Below, one piece after another: positions 45,933 to 55,538 of a stretch of 64,000 nt of DNA. The stretch comes from JAGVLN01 sp964515755 (GTDB lineage: Bacteria > Pseudomonadota > Alphaproteobacteria > Rickettsiales > JABSSG01), in assembly GCA_964515755.1 (NCBI GenBank), contig CAZEVK010000003.1, positions 23,010-87,009 of the forward strand, in the 5' to 3' direction. A model generated the notes under the pieces. It was not told the DNA's origin. It saw nothing but the letters and a program-made list of their open reading frames with translations, and did not search any database. The position numbers and the translations under genes are program-made. Position 1 is the first letter of the stretch. The number at the start of each line of letters is the position of its first letter.

Positions 45933-46694
45933 TTATTTTCTGGTAAAAACATATTGGCTTTCATTTGAAAGTGACTGGTTAAATTTATATTTACTTTCTA
46001 CAAATGACTTTAATAATTCTGGTTTTGTGATTTTATTTTTAATAATAAAGTTAGCCATCAATCCTCTAGCCTTTTTTGAAAATAAACCAATAATTTTATA
46101 ATTATCATTTTTCTCTTCTTTAAATATAATATCAATTTTTTCTAAAGTTAATTTACTATGATTTATTGAATCAAAGTACTCAGCTGAAGCAAGATTAATT
46201 AAGTACTTGTTATCGTTTGCCAGGCTATTGAGTTCGCTAGTGATTTTATCGCCCCAGAATTGATATAAATTATTATAATTTGCTATCTTTAATTTTATAC
46301 CCATTTCTAAACGATAAGGCTGAATAAGGTCTAAAGGTCTAATTAAACCATACAATCCCGATAAAATACGTAAATGTTTTTGAGCAAAATCAAAATCATT
46401 ATTATCATAATGTTCTAAGTTGATACCTTCATATACATCACCTTTAAAACTAAGAATAGCTGGTTTAGAATTATCTTTAGTAAATTTAGTTTCGAATTGT
46501 TGATAACGATCAAAATTTAGTTTTGCTAAGTTATCACTGATTTTCATTAAAGTTCTTAATTCTTGTATTGATATTTTTTTTAATGAGTTAATAAGTTCTA
46601 TGATTTCGTTATGAAACTTTGATTTACTACATATAAAATTATACTTTGCTAGGCTAAAATCTTGTGTTTTTGACGGAGATATTACTACAATCAT
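45933..46694 (-). CDS. yaaA: Peroxide stress protein YaaA (DUF328/UPF0246)
   Basis: A 253-residue soluble protein of the YaaA family, which lowers free iron and protects DNA during peroxide stress in E. coli. Family landmarks are VVISPSKTQDF at the N-terminus, PAILSFKGDVYEGI near 100, LRILSGLYGLIRPLDLIQPY near 130, RLEMGIKL, and LFSKKARGLMANFI near 205. It is one base upstream of the NDUFAF5-like gene. Confidence 0.92.
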   Translation of the reverse strand: MIVVISPSKTQDFSLAKYNFICSKSKFHNEIIELINSLKKISIQELRTLMKISDNLAKLNFDRYQQFETKFTKDNSKPAILSFKGDVYEGINLEHYDNNDFDFAQKHLRILSGLYGLIRPLDLIQPYRLEMGIKLKIANYNNLYQFWGDKITSELNSLANDNKYLINLASAEYFDSINHSKLTLEKIDIIFKEEKNDNYKIIGLFSKKARGLMANFIIKNKITKPELLKSFVESKYKFNQSLSNESQYVFTRK

Positions 46695-46829
46695 ACTTTT
46701 TTCTTTGGAATGCTTTTTATGAAGTATTAAATCAATAAATAACTACTTATTCAATCTAAATATTATGAGTAGATTTACATTATTAATATGTATAGCTATT
46801 ATATCTATAAATTGAAATGTGGTTATATC

Positions 46830-47306
46830 ATGAAAAAATTATATCTGCTCAGACATGCTGCTTCTCAATTTATTCATCCTGCAGCTGATTGCAATAAAGA
46901 AATTAGTTCTAAAGGAATTGAGGAGCTAGAATGGCTTACTGCAATTTTATCAAAGTATAATTTTTCTGTTAATATTGTGCTTTGCTCTACTGCTACGAGG
47001 ACTAAGCAAACTTGGAAATATATTAGCGAAAAATTATCTTTAGACTCTGAAGAGGAATTTTTAGACGCTTTGTACAATACATCAACTGAAGTTATGTTAG
47101 AATTAATATCCAATCTTAGTGCTCAATATGATTCAGCTATTATCATTTCTCATAATCCGACTATTAGTGAATTTGCTAATAATTTACTGCATAATCACCT
47201 TGGTATTTTAAATTTTGGAACTGCAAATATTGCATGTATTAATTTTAATGTCAGAAAATGGCAAGAAATCACTAATGATCCTGGAAAACTTGAATGGTTT
47301 GTATAA
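46830..47306 (+). CDS. SixA-like histidine phosphatase
   Basis: A 158-residue single-domain member of the histidine phosphatase superfamily. LYLLRHAAS carries the RH catalytic motif (His about residue 8), CSTATRTKQTW the second Arg, and IIISHNPTISEFAN the second His. SixA removes phosphate from phosphohistidine in phosphotransfer proteins in E. coli, but the target here is unknown. I start at the ATG at 46830; the open frame extends 14 codons further upstream with no family resemblance. addA follows after seven bases. Confidence 0.83.
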   Translation: MKKLYLLRHAASQFIHPAADCNKEISSKGIEELEWLTAILSKYNFSVNIVLCSTATRTKQTWKYISEKLSLDSEEEFLDALYNTSTEVMLELISNLSAQYDSAIIISHNPTISEFANNLLHNHLGILNFGTANIACINFNVRKWQEITNDPGKLEWFV

Positions 47307-47313
47307 ATAAATA

Positions 47314-50300
47314 ATGAATAGTTCAGAAATATCTTCTAATCCTTTGTATAATATATGGATTTCTGCATCCGCAGGTTCAGGAAAGACAAAATTATTAACC
47401 GACCGAGTTTTGAGGCTGTTATTATCAGGGGTTACTCCATCAAAAATTCTTTGTTTAACGTATACAAAAGCTGCAGCTTCTGAAATGATGCAGCGAGTTA
47501 GCGATGAGCTTAGTAAGTGGGCTATTATAGATAATTCTAACTTAGAAGAACAAATAAGATTGATTACTGGTTCTATACCAAGCCAAGCTCAGATAAAATT
47601 CGCAAGAACCTTATTAATTAGGGTTATTGATAATACTCAGCCCATGAAGATCCAAACTATTCATTCATTCTGCCAATCTATAATTGCAAAATTTCCTATT
47701 GAATCTGGTATTAATCTTGAAACTAGAATTATTGATAATTACCAAAGACAAGTTTTATTAGAACAAGCCAAGTTGTCATTGTTAAGAAATTATGATTTAC
47801 ATTCATTTGAGGGTAGCAATCTTGATCCATTGCTTAAAAATATTCATGAATTTAGTTTTCATTCACTTATAGAAAATGCTAATTTATATAGACATAAGCT
47901 TGTTAACGTCTTTCATGAAAGTAGCATTTTCAGTTATGTTTATAATAAGCTATCAATAGATAGTAATCTATCAACTGATAAAATTTTTGATAATTTTTTT
48001 TGTTCTTATAAGTTAATAATTTCTCGTCATAAAAATTCAATTGATTTGTGTTTGTCAGAAAATCAAGAAAGCTTTTTATTAAATTTACTTGCAATTGCTG
48101 AGTCTGATTCTAGTGAAAAACAATTTCTCTTTTCACAGATTTATAATATTTTCTATACATTAAATAACTCGCCTCGTAAAAAGTTATTAAATATGGAGGT
48201 AACAAAGAATTATAACCTTAGAAACTTTATTTCAGAAGTTCGTGATTTAATAGCTAGTTATTTAGAATTGCATAATTCTTACAAAATTGCTGAAAATACT
48301 TCTAGTTTTATATATTTAGCCTCTTTAATTAGTTATTATTACGAAAATCTTAAGCAAGCAAATTCTTTTTTAGATTATGATGATCTTATAAACATTACGC
48401 TTAAATTGCTAAATTCAGACGAATTATTACAATGGGTAATGCTGAAATTAGACAATAAGATAGAGCATATTTTACTGGATGAAAGTCAGGATATTAGCTT
48501 AGAGCAATGGGAGATTATCACTACATTAACTGATAACTTTTTTTGTGAATTAGGTTCTGAAGGTAAACCACGTACTATATTTTCTGTTGGAGATCACAAA
48601 CAATCCATTTTTAGTTTTCAAGGTGCTGATCCAAAATTATTTAATAGTATTAAGAATCAATATTATGCATATATTAATAATTTTGATGCAAAGTTTTATA
48701 CAATAACTTTGAATAAATCTTTTCGTTCTGGTACCGCAATTTTGCAGGCGGTGGATTCTACATTTAATAGTTTGGTACACAAGGATCCTGAAGCATTTAT
48801 TGAGAATATTAGTCAACATATTGCGCATAAAAAAGAATTATATAGTAGGGTAGAGTTGTGGCCTGCAGTTTTATACAAGCGTAATGAAATAAATGAAAAT
48901 TATGATTGGTATATAAATAATGATAGAATCGAGATTTACGATCCCGCAAAAATCCTTGCTAAAGTTTTAGCTAATGAAATTAAGTCATGGTTAGATAATT
49001 CAGCATCTATGCAGCCAGGAGATGTTCTTATTCTCATTCGTAAACGCGATAAATTTACCGAATATTTAATTCGATCCTTAAAATATAATAATATACCTGT
49101 TAGTGGTTTAGATAGAGTTAAACTTAGTGAGAATATAGTTGTAAAAGATTTAATTGCATTTGGAAATTTTATTTTACTGCCTTATGACGACTACAATCTT
49201 GGAACATTGCTTAAATCTCCAGTAATTAATTTGAATGAAGATCAGTTATTTAAATTATCTCAAAGATCAGGATTATCTTTGTGGCAGAGCTTAAAAGAGC
49301 TTTCTCTAAATGATGAGAGGTTACTTAATATATATAGTTTTTTAAATGAGTTTCTTTGTCGAAATGACCTGCAAATTTATAATCTATTCAATAATCTTTT
49401 AGATGTAAAGAAAATACGCCAGAATATTGTTGCTAGGTTTGGTACACAAATCAATGAGGTGTTGGAAGAGTTTTTAAGTATTTGCTTGGAATATGAGCAA
49501 ACAGAAACTACGTCATTACAACATTTTATCAATTGGTTTTCTTCAAGTGATATTGAGGTGAAGAGAGAGATTGATAATAGAGAGAATTTAGTAAGGATCA
49601 TGACAGTACATGGATCAAAAGGTTTGCAAGCCAAGGTAGTTATTCTCGCCGACACCCTTAGTATTCCTGGAAGTATAAATCAAGTTATTTGGTCTGATAA
49701 ATTTAATTTGCCTTTATATAATGGCAATTCGCAAAATAACAATCAACTTTACAATGACACGCGACTTTATTTAGAGAAAAAGTCATTGCAAGAATATTAT
49801 AGACTATTGTATGTAGCTATGACTAGAGCTCAAGAAAGATTGATTGTTTGTGGTTGGAGTATGGGTACAAATATAAATGATAAATCATGGTACAGTATAA
49901 TTAAATCCGGACTAGAAAGCATAGGTCGTACTGAAGTTTGTAATTATTTGGGTGGTTATGAAATTATAAATGATGATAAAGCAAAGAACTCTAGTTATAT
50001 TTATTCAAACAGTTCAGAAAAAATAATATTGGGAGATGAATTAGTAAATATTCCTAAAAGAAAATTAGAAGAAGTAAATAGCATAGGATGTATATTACCT
50101 AATTTTATTTTTAAAAAGCCGTCGTGCTTACCAATAAGGAAATTTTTGTCTGTAACAAGTTCTATTTCAAGTAATTTTATAAATTCTCCTGTCTTAGAAA
50201 ATTCCTATATTCATTTAGGAATATTGATTCATAAAATCTTAGAGATTGCCACTGGAAGCAATGATAGCTTAGTTATTTCTAAATTAGTTAAGGCTTATAG

Positions 50301-50694
50301 CAAGTATAATAGTTTAACTATTGATGATAAAGTTGCAACAAATTTACAAAATTTGATCAATAAATTACTTTTTTCATTTAAGTCTGATTATAAAATATTA
50401 ACTGAGGTAAATCTTGCTACTAAGTATAAAAAGAGCAATCTTCTTGGTACTATAGATTTATTAATAATTGGTGAGAAAGATTGTATAATTATTGATTATA
50501 AGACTTCATTATTTAAGAATTTTGAAGATATATCAACTCAGCACATTACTCAACTTGCAGTTTATAGACACATGGTATTAAAATTATACCCTAATAAGAA
50601 AATAAAATGCTTTATTATTTCCTCATTGAATGGTGAGTTTTTTGAAATTGATGAATCGTTACTTGAAGAGAATTTTATAAATTATTTAGTATAG
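47314..50694 (+). CDS. addA: Double-strand break repair helicase-nuclease AddA
   Basis: A 1126-residue UvrD-type helicase with a C-terminal nuclease. Motif I is ISASAGSGKTKLLTDR at the N-terminus, motif II ILLDESQDIS near 392, motif IV/V VRIMTVHGSKGLQAKVV near 760, and motif VI RLLYVAMTRAQERL near 830. The nuclease active site is LLGTIDLLIIGEKDCIIIDYKT near 1050, with the D and DYK of a PD-(D/E)XK enzyme. AddA works with AddB to resect ends for RecA. addB is not next to it or in the window. The 3' end overlaps hda tail to tail by 20 bases. Confidence 0.93.
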   Translation: MNSSEISSNPLYNIWISASAGSGKTKLLTDRVLRLLLSGVTPSKILCLTYTKAAASEMMQRVSDELSKWAIIDNSNLEEQIRLITGSIPSQAQIKFARTLLIRVIDNTQPMKIQTIHSFCQSIIAKFPIESGINLETRIIDNYQRQVLLEQAKLSLLRNYDLHSFEGSNLDPLLKNIHEFSFHSLIENANLYRHKLVNVFHESSIFSYVYNKLSIDSNLSTDKIFDNFFCSYKLIISRHKNSIDLCLSENQESFLLNLLAIAESDSSEKQFLFSQIYNIFYTLNNSPRKKLLNMEVTKNYNLRNFISEVRDLIASYLELHNSYKIAENTSSFIYLASLISYYYENLKQANSFLDYDDLINITLKLLNSDELLQWVMLKLDNKIEHILLDESQDISLEQWEIITTLTDNFFCELGSEGKPRTIFSVGDHKQSIFSFQGADPKLFNSIKNQYYAYINNFDAKFYTITLNKSFRSGTAILQAVDSTFNSLVHKDPEAFIENISQHIAHKKELYSRVELWPAVLYKRNEINENYDWYINNDRIEIYDPAKILAKVLANEIKSWLDNSASMQPGDVLILIRKRDKFTEYLIRSLKYNNIPVSGLDRVKLSENIVVKDLIAFGNFILLPYDDYNLGTLLKSPVINLNEDQLFKLSQRSGLSLWQSLKELSLNDERLLNIYSFLNEFLCRNDLQIYNLFNNLLDVKKIRQNIVARFGTQINEVLEEFLSICLEYEQTETTSLQHFINWFSSSDIEVKREIDNRENLVRIMTVHGSKGLQAKVVILADTLSIPGSINQVIWSDKFNLPLYNGNSQNNNQLYNDTRLYLEKKSLQEYYRLLYVAMTRAQERLIVCGWSMGTNINDKSWYSIIKSGLESIGRTEVCNYLGGYEIINDDKAKNSSYIYSNSSEKIILGDELVNIPKRKLEEVNSIGCILPNFIFKKPSCLPIRKFLSVTSSISSNFINSPVLENSYIHLGILIHKILEIATGSNDSLVISKLVKAYSKYNSLTIDDKVATNLQNLINKLLFSFKSDYKILTEVNLATKYKKSNLLGTIDLLIIGEKDCIIIDYKTSLFKNFEDISTQHITQLAVYRHMVLKLYPNKKIKCFIISSLNGEFFEIDESLLEENFINYLV

Positions 50695-51340
50695 TTTTTA
50701 CAAAAGGGATAGTAATTTTCTTATTTTGTGAAAGAGAGCATTTATTGAGTATATCTACTGTTTTTTTTATTGAGTCAAAGTTACGTTCAATTCTACTAGT
50801 CAGAAATTTAATTATTTCTTCACCAACAATAATTTGATGATCAGAGAAGCTTTTGACTAACATTTGCTCTATAAGTTTATCTGTCGGTGAATCAATTTTA
50901 TACGTAATAATAGACTGTAGCCTTGATTTTAGGTCTGGAATTTTTAACTTTAATCCGTGTAGTTTTGTTTGTGCAGTGATAAGTAAAAATTTTTTATTCT
51001 CAATAATATAGTTTATAAAATGTAATAAATTATTTTCTTGAGATAGTAATTTTTCTATGTCATCCACTAAATAACTTGCTGTTTCATCTCTATATAGAAA
51101 TTGGTTTAGGTCATTTATTGTGATGTCGCGTGCCGAGGACTTACTTCGCCAAATTTTAGCTAAGTGTGTCTTACCAGAGCCTTTTATTCCATAAATGCAT
51201 ACAATGTTAGGAAAGATGTTTCCATGCCAATTGGGCCAGCAATCAATCCATTTTTTTGCTAACAAGTTTGAAGAGTCTTCAATAAAATCTTCTTCCAGAT
51301 AACTAAAATCAGATCTCAAATTGAGAGCATATTGGTACAA
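50675..51340 (-). CDS. hda: DnaA regulatory homologue Hda (HdaA)
   Basis: A 221-residue AAA+ protein like DnaA domain III without the DNA-binding domain. VCIYGIKGSGKTHLAKIW is the Walker A near residue 50, YLVDDIEKL the Walker B near 95, and the sensor 1 and 2 regions follow. Hda with the sliding clamp stimulates DnaA-ATP hydrolysis to prevent re-initiation. The expected N-terminal clamp-binding motif is not obvious. The gene follows a PerM-type gene by nine bases, a common alphaproteobacterial order. Confidence 0.85.
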   Translation of the reverse strand: MYQYALNLRSDFSYLEEDFIEDSSNLLAKKWIDCWPNWHGNIFPNIVCIYGIKGSGKTHLAKIWRSKSSARDITINDLNQFLYRDETASYLVDDIEKLLSQENNLLHFINYIIENKKFLLITAQTKLHGLKLKIPDLKSRLQSIITYKIDSPTDKLIEQMLVKSFSDHQIIVGEEIIKFLTSRIERNFDSIKKTVDILNKCSLSQNKKITIPFVKTILNNL

Positions 51341-51349
51341 TTTATACTC

Positions 51350-52423
51350 CTAATTCTTAATTTTCTTGTAATTTTGATCTAAATAAAATTCGCTTTTATA
51401 ATATTGTTCTAGCATAAATCTAATTAGTATATTCAAAACAGCTGCGCAAGGGATAGAAGAGAGCATTCCAACAAATCCGAAAAGATTTGCGCCTACTAGT
51501 AAAGCAAAAATAAGCCACACTGGATGTAATCCAATTTTGTCGCCAATTAACTTAGGAGATAAAGTATTTTCAATTATGCTTCCAATAGCAAATATTATAA
51601 CCACCATAAAAACTTTTTTGATAGCAAAGAATTGTAAATATGCTACTAAGGATGCACAAATAAATCCACTTAATAGTCCAACAAATGGAATGAATGTTAG
51701 AATACCGGTAGTTATACCAATAAAAATACTGAAATTTATTCCTATAGTTGTTAAAGTTATGCAGTAATAAATTGCTAACACCAAACAAACGTTTAATTGG
51801 CCTCTAATAAAACCTGAGAGGGCGATATCAATTTTTGATATCAAGGATTTAAAAGATTCTTTAGAGTTTTGCGGTATCACTTTTAATACGCTAGATAAAA
51901 TATTTTTCCAATCTCTGATAATATAAAATGTAATAAATGGAACTAACACAAGCATGGATAATATATTTATTATTGCCATGCCGGATTGCCAGATTCGTTG
52001 AATGAAATTGGAGGTGTAAACGAATATTATGCTAAATAAATTATTTAGATTTTCCTCTACCCTAACCACATAGCTGGGATCTATTAATTCTGCATAGTGT
52101 GCAATTACTGGGATTATTTGTGTTTTAACGTATTCTTTATACTTAGGTATTTGTTGAATAAAGTGTTGAATTTGTTCAAAGATTAGAGGTATTACTAGAA
52201 GCCACAAAGAAACTAAGCAAATTAATATTAATACAATGATTATTACTGCACTAATTGTTCTATTTATAAAAAATTTTCTTTGCAAGAAATTTGCTAAAGG
52301 TACAAAAAAATACGAAAACACAAATGACATTATAAATGGCATCAAAATATTACTTAATGAATAAAAAATCCAAGCAATTAAGCCTATAAATACGATCCAG
52401 AATAAAATTTTAGTGTTTTTCAT
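51350..52423 (-). CDS. AI-2E family (PerM-like) transporter
   Basis: A 357-residue membrane protein with about eight helices, in the typical order: paired helices at the N-terminus, a periplasmic domain (about 70-140), and a C-terminal group with FIRGQLNVCLVLAIYYC, FIPFVGLLSG and LSPKLIGDKIGLHPVWLI, which are diagnostic. Named AI-2 exporters belong to the family, but some members are sodium/proton antiporters, so the substrate is open. I start at the ATG at 52423; the open frame reaches 52477 with an unlikely 18-residue extension. Confidence 0.88.
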   Translation of the reverse strand: MKNTKILFWIVFIGLIAWIFYSLSNILMPFIMSFVFSYFFVPLANFLQRKFFINRTISAVIIIVLILICLVSLWLLVIPLIFEQIQHFIQQIPKYKEYVKTQIIPVIAHYAELIDPSYVVRVEENLNNLFSIIFVYTSNFIQRIWQSGMAIINILSMLVLVPFITFYIIRDWKNILSSVLKVIPQNSKESFKSLISKIDIALSGFIRGQLNVCLVLAIYYCITLTTIGINFSIFIGITTGILTFIPFVGLLSGFICASLVAYLQFFAIKKVFMVVIIFAIGSIIENTLSPKLIGDKIGLHPVWLIFALLVGANLFGFVGMLSSIPCAAVLNILIRFMLEQYYKSEFYLDQNYKKIKN

Positions 52424-52503
52424 AATATCATTATAGTTTATTATAGAATTAATCTCTATAATCTGCGATTGTAGCAAATATTGCCTATTATTAAAACATA
52501 ATT

Positions 52504-53568
52504 ATGTATTATAAAAATTTTGTTGATTCTGCAGAGTCTTTGGGGCCATATGAAAATAATCCAGAGATAGTTGTAGGTGTGTCTGGTGGGATTGACTCTT
52601 TAGCCTTAGTTTTTCTTGTAAATGATTGGTTACGTTTAGTTAACGGGAGAGTTATTGCTCTTACAGTTAATCATAATTTACGTAAAGAGGCGTTTGATGA
52701 AGCGCTATCTGTTCAAAAGTTATTACAGAAAAATAATATTGAGCATCATATTTTGGATTGGCATCACGATAAAGTCGTGAGTAACATTCAGGAAAAGGCA
52801 AGAAGAGCAAGGTTAGAATTGCTTACTGATTGGTGTAATAAACATAATATTTTACATTTAATGCTTGCTCAACATAGTCAAGATCAGGCTGAAACTATTC
52901 TAATGAAAATATGTCGTGGTTCAGGATTAAATGGTCTAACTGGTATGCCTGCAGTGAATATTGTAAATAAAGTAAGAGTGATTCGTCCATTTTTATCTTT
53001 TTCCAAGAGTCAGTTAAAGAGTATTGTGTCGTCTTATGCAAATTGGTGGATAGAAGATTCTTCAAACGATAATCCTAAATTTATGCGCACGGCTGCACGT
53101 AGGCTTTTAAGTTCCGTAACTTTATTGAGATTGGTAAATGTTAAAAGCCATAAAAAAGACAATTTGATACAGAGAATGAATTTGCTTGCAGAAAATTTAA
53201 CTAGAGTTCGTTCTTACTTAGAACAAGAAGCCGCTCGTCATATGGTAATGATGGTTAAAATATTTTCCAATGGTTACTTAGTTATTGATTATAAAAGCTT
53301 TTCGAAGATAAATAAAGAGATGGGTTTGACTGTTTTGTCAGCATGCCTTATAACTATCTCAAATGAGCATTTAGTTAGACCAAGACTAGCCTCCTTAGAA
53401 AGGATTTGGAATTCGATATCTCATTTAGAATCAAAATCTTTTACATTATGGAAGTGTAAAATAAAACTATCTATAAGTAAAAATATTATAGAGATTTTAC
53501 CAGAATTAAATACTAGTAAGAAATTTATTCCACTAATGCCTCTTGCACAAAAGCAATTTGATTGTTAA
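52504..53568 (+). CDS. tilS: tRNA(Ile)-lysidine synthase
   Basis: Converts cytidine 34 of the AUA-reading tRNA-Ile to lysidine, so it is essential. The N-type PP-loop VGVSGGIDSLALVFL is near residue 24, followed by LTVNHNLRKEA, LAQHSQDQAETILMKICRGSG and IEDSSNDNPKFMR. The 354-residue length is a little short of E. coli TilS (432), indicating a reduced C-terminal domain as in other alphaproteobacteria. Divergent from perM and upstream of ftsH. Confidence 0.95.
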   Translation: MYYKNFVDSAESLGPYENNPEIVVGVSGGIDSLALVFLVNDWLRLVNGRVIALTVNHNLRKEAFDEALSVQKLLQKNNIEHHILDWHHDKVVSNIQEKARRARLELLTDWCNKHNILHLMLAQHSQDQAETILMKICRGSGLNGLTGMPAVNIVNKVRVIRPFLSFSKSQLKSIVSSYANWWIEDSSNDNPKFMRTAARRLLSSVTLLRLVNVKSHKKDNLIQRMNLLAENLTRVRSYLEQEAARHMVMMVKIFSNGYLVIDYKSFSKINKEMGLTVLSACLITISNEHLVRPRLASLERIWNSISHLESKSFTLWKCKIKLSISKNIIEILPELNTSKKFIPLMPLAQKQFDC

Positions 53569-53670
53569 ATAATACCATGTAGTCTTATGATATACTAAAA
53601 ATGATTTCACTTTATGGTCAATAGCCAGTAGTATGTCACAATTGGTTAACTTTATTTTGGTTAGTGAATT

Positions 53671-55533
53671 ATGAATTATAAAAAGAATATTTTGATTTGG
53701 ATTGCAATTACATTAGCAGTAGTACTAGTTTTTGATTATTTTGGTAATTCAAATTATACTAGCAATGCAGGTTTATCTTTTTCAGAATTTTTACGTAAAG
53801 TTGAAGAGAATCAAGTTACTGATGTTGTCATTAGAGGGAATATAATAGATGGTCATTTTTCTGACGCTAGCAGTTTTTCAACTTACTCTCCAGATTATCC
53901 TGGCTTAATTGATAATCTAAAGCAATATGACGTGACTATTAGAGCAGAACCTTTGGAAACTAAAATGAATTCTTTATTAGGCATCATTCTTTCATGGTTT
54001 CCAATGCTTTTGTTAATTGGAGTATGGATTTTTTTCATGAGACAAATGCAAGGTGGTGCTGGAAAAGCGATGGGCTTTGGTAAATCTAAAGCTAGATTGA
54101 TGGGAGAAAAATTAGAAAAAGTTACATTCAAAGATGTTGCTGGTATAGACGAAGCAAAAGGAGAGCTTGAAGAAATAGTAGAATTTTTAAAAAATCCTGC
54201 AAAATTTCAAGCCTTAGGAGGTAGAATTCCTAAAGGATGTTTATTAGTTGGTAGTCCTGGTACTGGTAAAACTCTTATTGCACGAGCTGTAGCAGGGGAA
54301 GCAAATGTTCCTTTTTTTACTATTTCTGGTTCTGATTTTGTTGAAATGTTTGTTGGTGTTGGTGCTAGCAGGGTGCGTGATATGTTTGAGCAGGGTAAAA
54401 AACATGCTCCTTGTATTATTTTTATTGATGAAATTGATGCAGTCGGTCGTCACCGTGGCATAGGCTTAGGAGGCGGCAATGACGAAAGAGAGCAAACTTT
54501 AAATCAACTGCTTGTTGAAATGGATGGATTTGAGGCTAATGAGAGTGTTATTATTATAGCAGCTACTAATAGACCTGATGTTCTTGATCCTGCACTACTA
54601 AGACCAGGTAGATTTGATCGTCAAATTATGGTTCCACTTCCAGATATTAATGGTCGTGAGCAAATACTTAATGTTCATTTAAAAAAAGTTGTTGTTTGTC
54701 CAGAAGTGGATGCAAGAGTGATAGCTCGTGGAACTCCAGGTTTTTCTGGCGCTGATTTAGCAAATCTTATTAATGAAGCTGCCTTGCTTGCAGCTAGAGG
54801 CAATAAAAAGATAGTTTCAATGAAAGAGCTCGAAGAAGCTAAAGACAAAGTAATGATGGGTCCTGAACGTAGATCAATGGTGATGAGTGAAGAAGAAAAG
54901 AAGTTAACAGCTTATCACGAAGGCGGTCATGCTTTGGTTGCACTTCATTCCCCTGAATCTGATCCAATTCATAAGGCTACTATTATTCCACGTGGACGCG
55001 CTCTTGGTTTAGTGATGAGACTGCCTGAATCTGACAAATTTTCTGTAACGAGGACAAAGCTTAAATCAGATATTGCTGTTGCTATGGGTGGACGTGTTGC
55101 TGAGGAGAAAATTTTTGGTTATAGCCAAGTTACTAGTGGTGCATCTTCTGACATCAAACAAGCAACAAAGATGGCTAGATCAATGGTTAGAGAATGGGGA
55201 ATGAGTGATGATATTGGTCCAATATTTTATGGCAATGATAGTGCTGATATGTATGCAGGAAGTAACAGTCATAAGCTTTATTCTACTAAAACAGAAGATC
55301 TAATTGATCATGAAGTAAAAGCGTTGGTAGAAGAAGGGTATAATGCTGCTAAAAAGATTTTGAATGATTATGAAGATGAATTACATACTATTGCTAAAGC
55401 TCTTTTAGCTCGAGAAACTTTGACTGGTCAGGAAATTAGAGAGATGCTACATATACCTGAGCCTACTTCTCATGATTTGAAGACTTCAAAAAAGAAAGCT
55501 AATAAAAAGAAAGCTAATGAATCTTCGGAGTAA
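53671..55533 (+). CDS. ftsH: ATP-dependent zinc metalloprotease FtsH
   Basis: A membrane-anchored AAA+ protease for quality control of membrane proteins. Two transmembrane helices (about 5-22 and 105-125) flank a periplasmic domain. The AAA module has GSPGTGKTLIARAVAGEA near 195 and IIFIDEIDAVG near 250, with SRH arginines in PALLRPGRFDRQ. The zinc site is HEGGH near 417. The Lys-rich C-terminus is variable. tilS-ftsH-glmM is a familiar bacterial order. Confidence 0.98.
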   Translation: MNYKKNILIWIAITLAVVLVFDYFGNSNYTSNAGLSFSEFLRKVEENQVTDVVIRGNIIDGHFSDASSFSTYSPDYPGLIDNLKQYDVTIRAEPLETKMNSLLGIILSWFPMLLLIGVWIFFMRQMQGGAGKAMGFGKSKARLMGEKLEKVTFKDVAGIDEAKGELEEIVEFLKNPAKFQALGGRIPKGCLLVGSPGTGKTLIARAVAGEANVPFFTISGSDFVEMFVGVGASRVRDMFEQGKKHAPCIIFIDEIDAVGRHRGIGLGGGNDEREQTLNQLLVEMDGFEANESVIIIAATNRPDVLDPALLRPGRFDRQIMVPLPDINGREQILNVHLKKVVVCPEVDARVIARGTPGFSGADLANLINEAALLAARGNKKIVSMKELEEAKDKVMMGPERRSMVMSEEEKKLTAYHEGGHALVALHSPESDPIHKATIIPRGRALGLVMRLPESDKFSVTRTKLKSDIAVAMGGRVAEEKIFGYSQVTSGASSDIKQATKMARSMVREWGMSDDIGPIFYGNDSADMYAGSNSHKLYSTKTEDLIDHEVKALVEEGYNAAKKILNDYEDELHTIAKALLARETLTGQEIREMLHIPEPTSHDLKTSKKKANKKKANESSE

Positions 55534-55538
55534 CAAAA

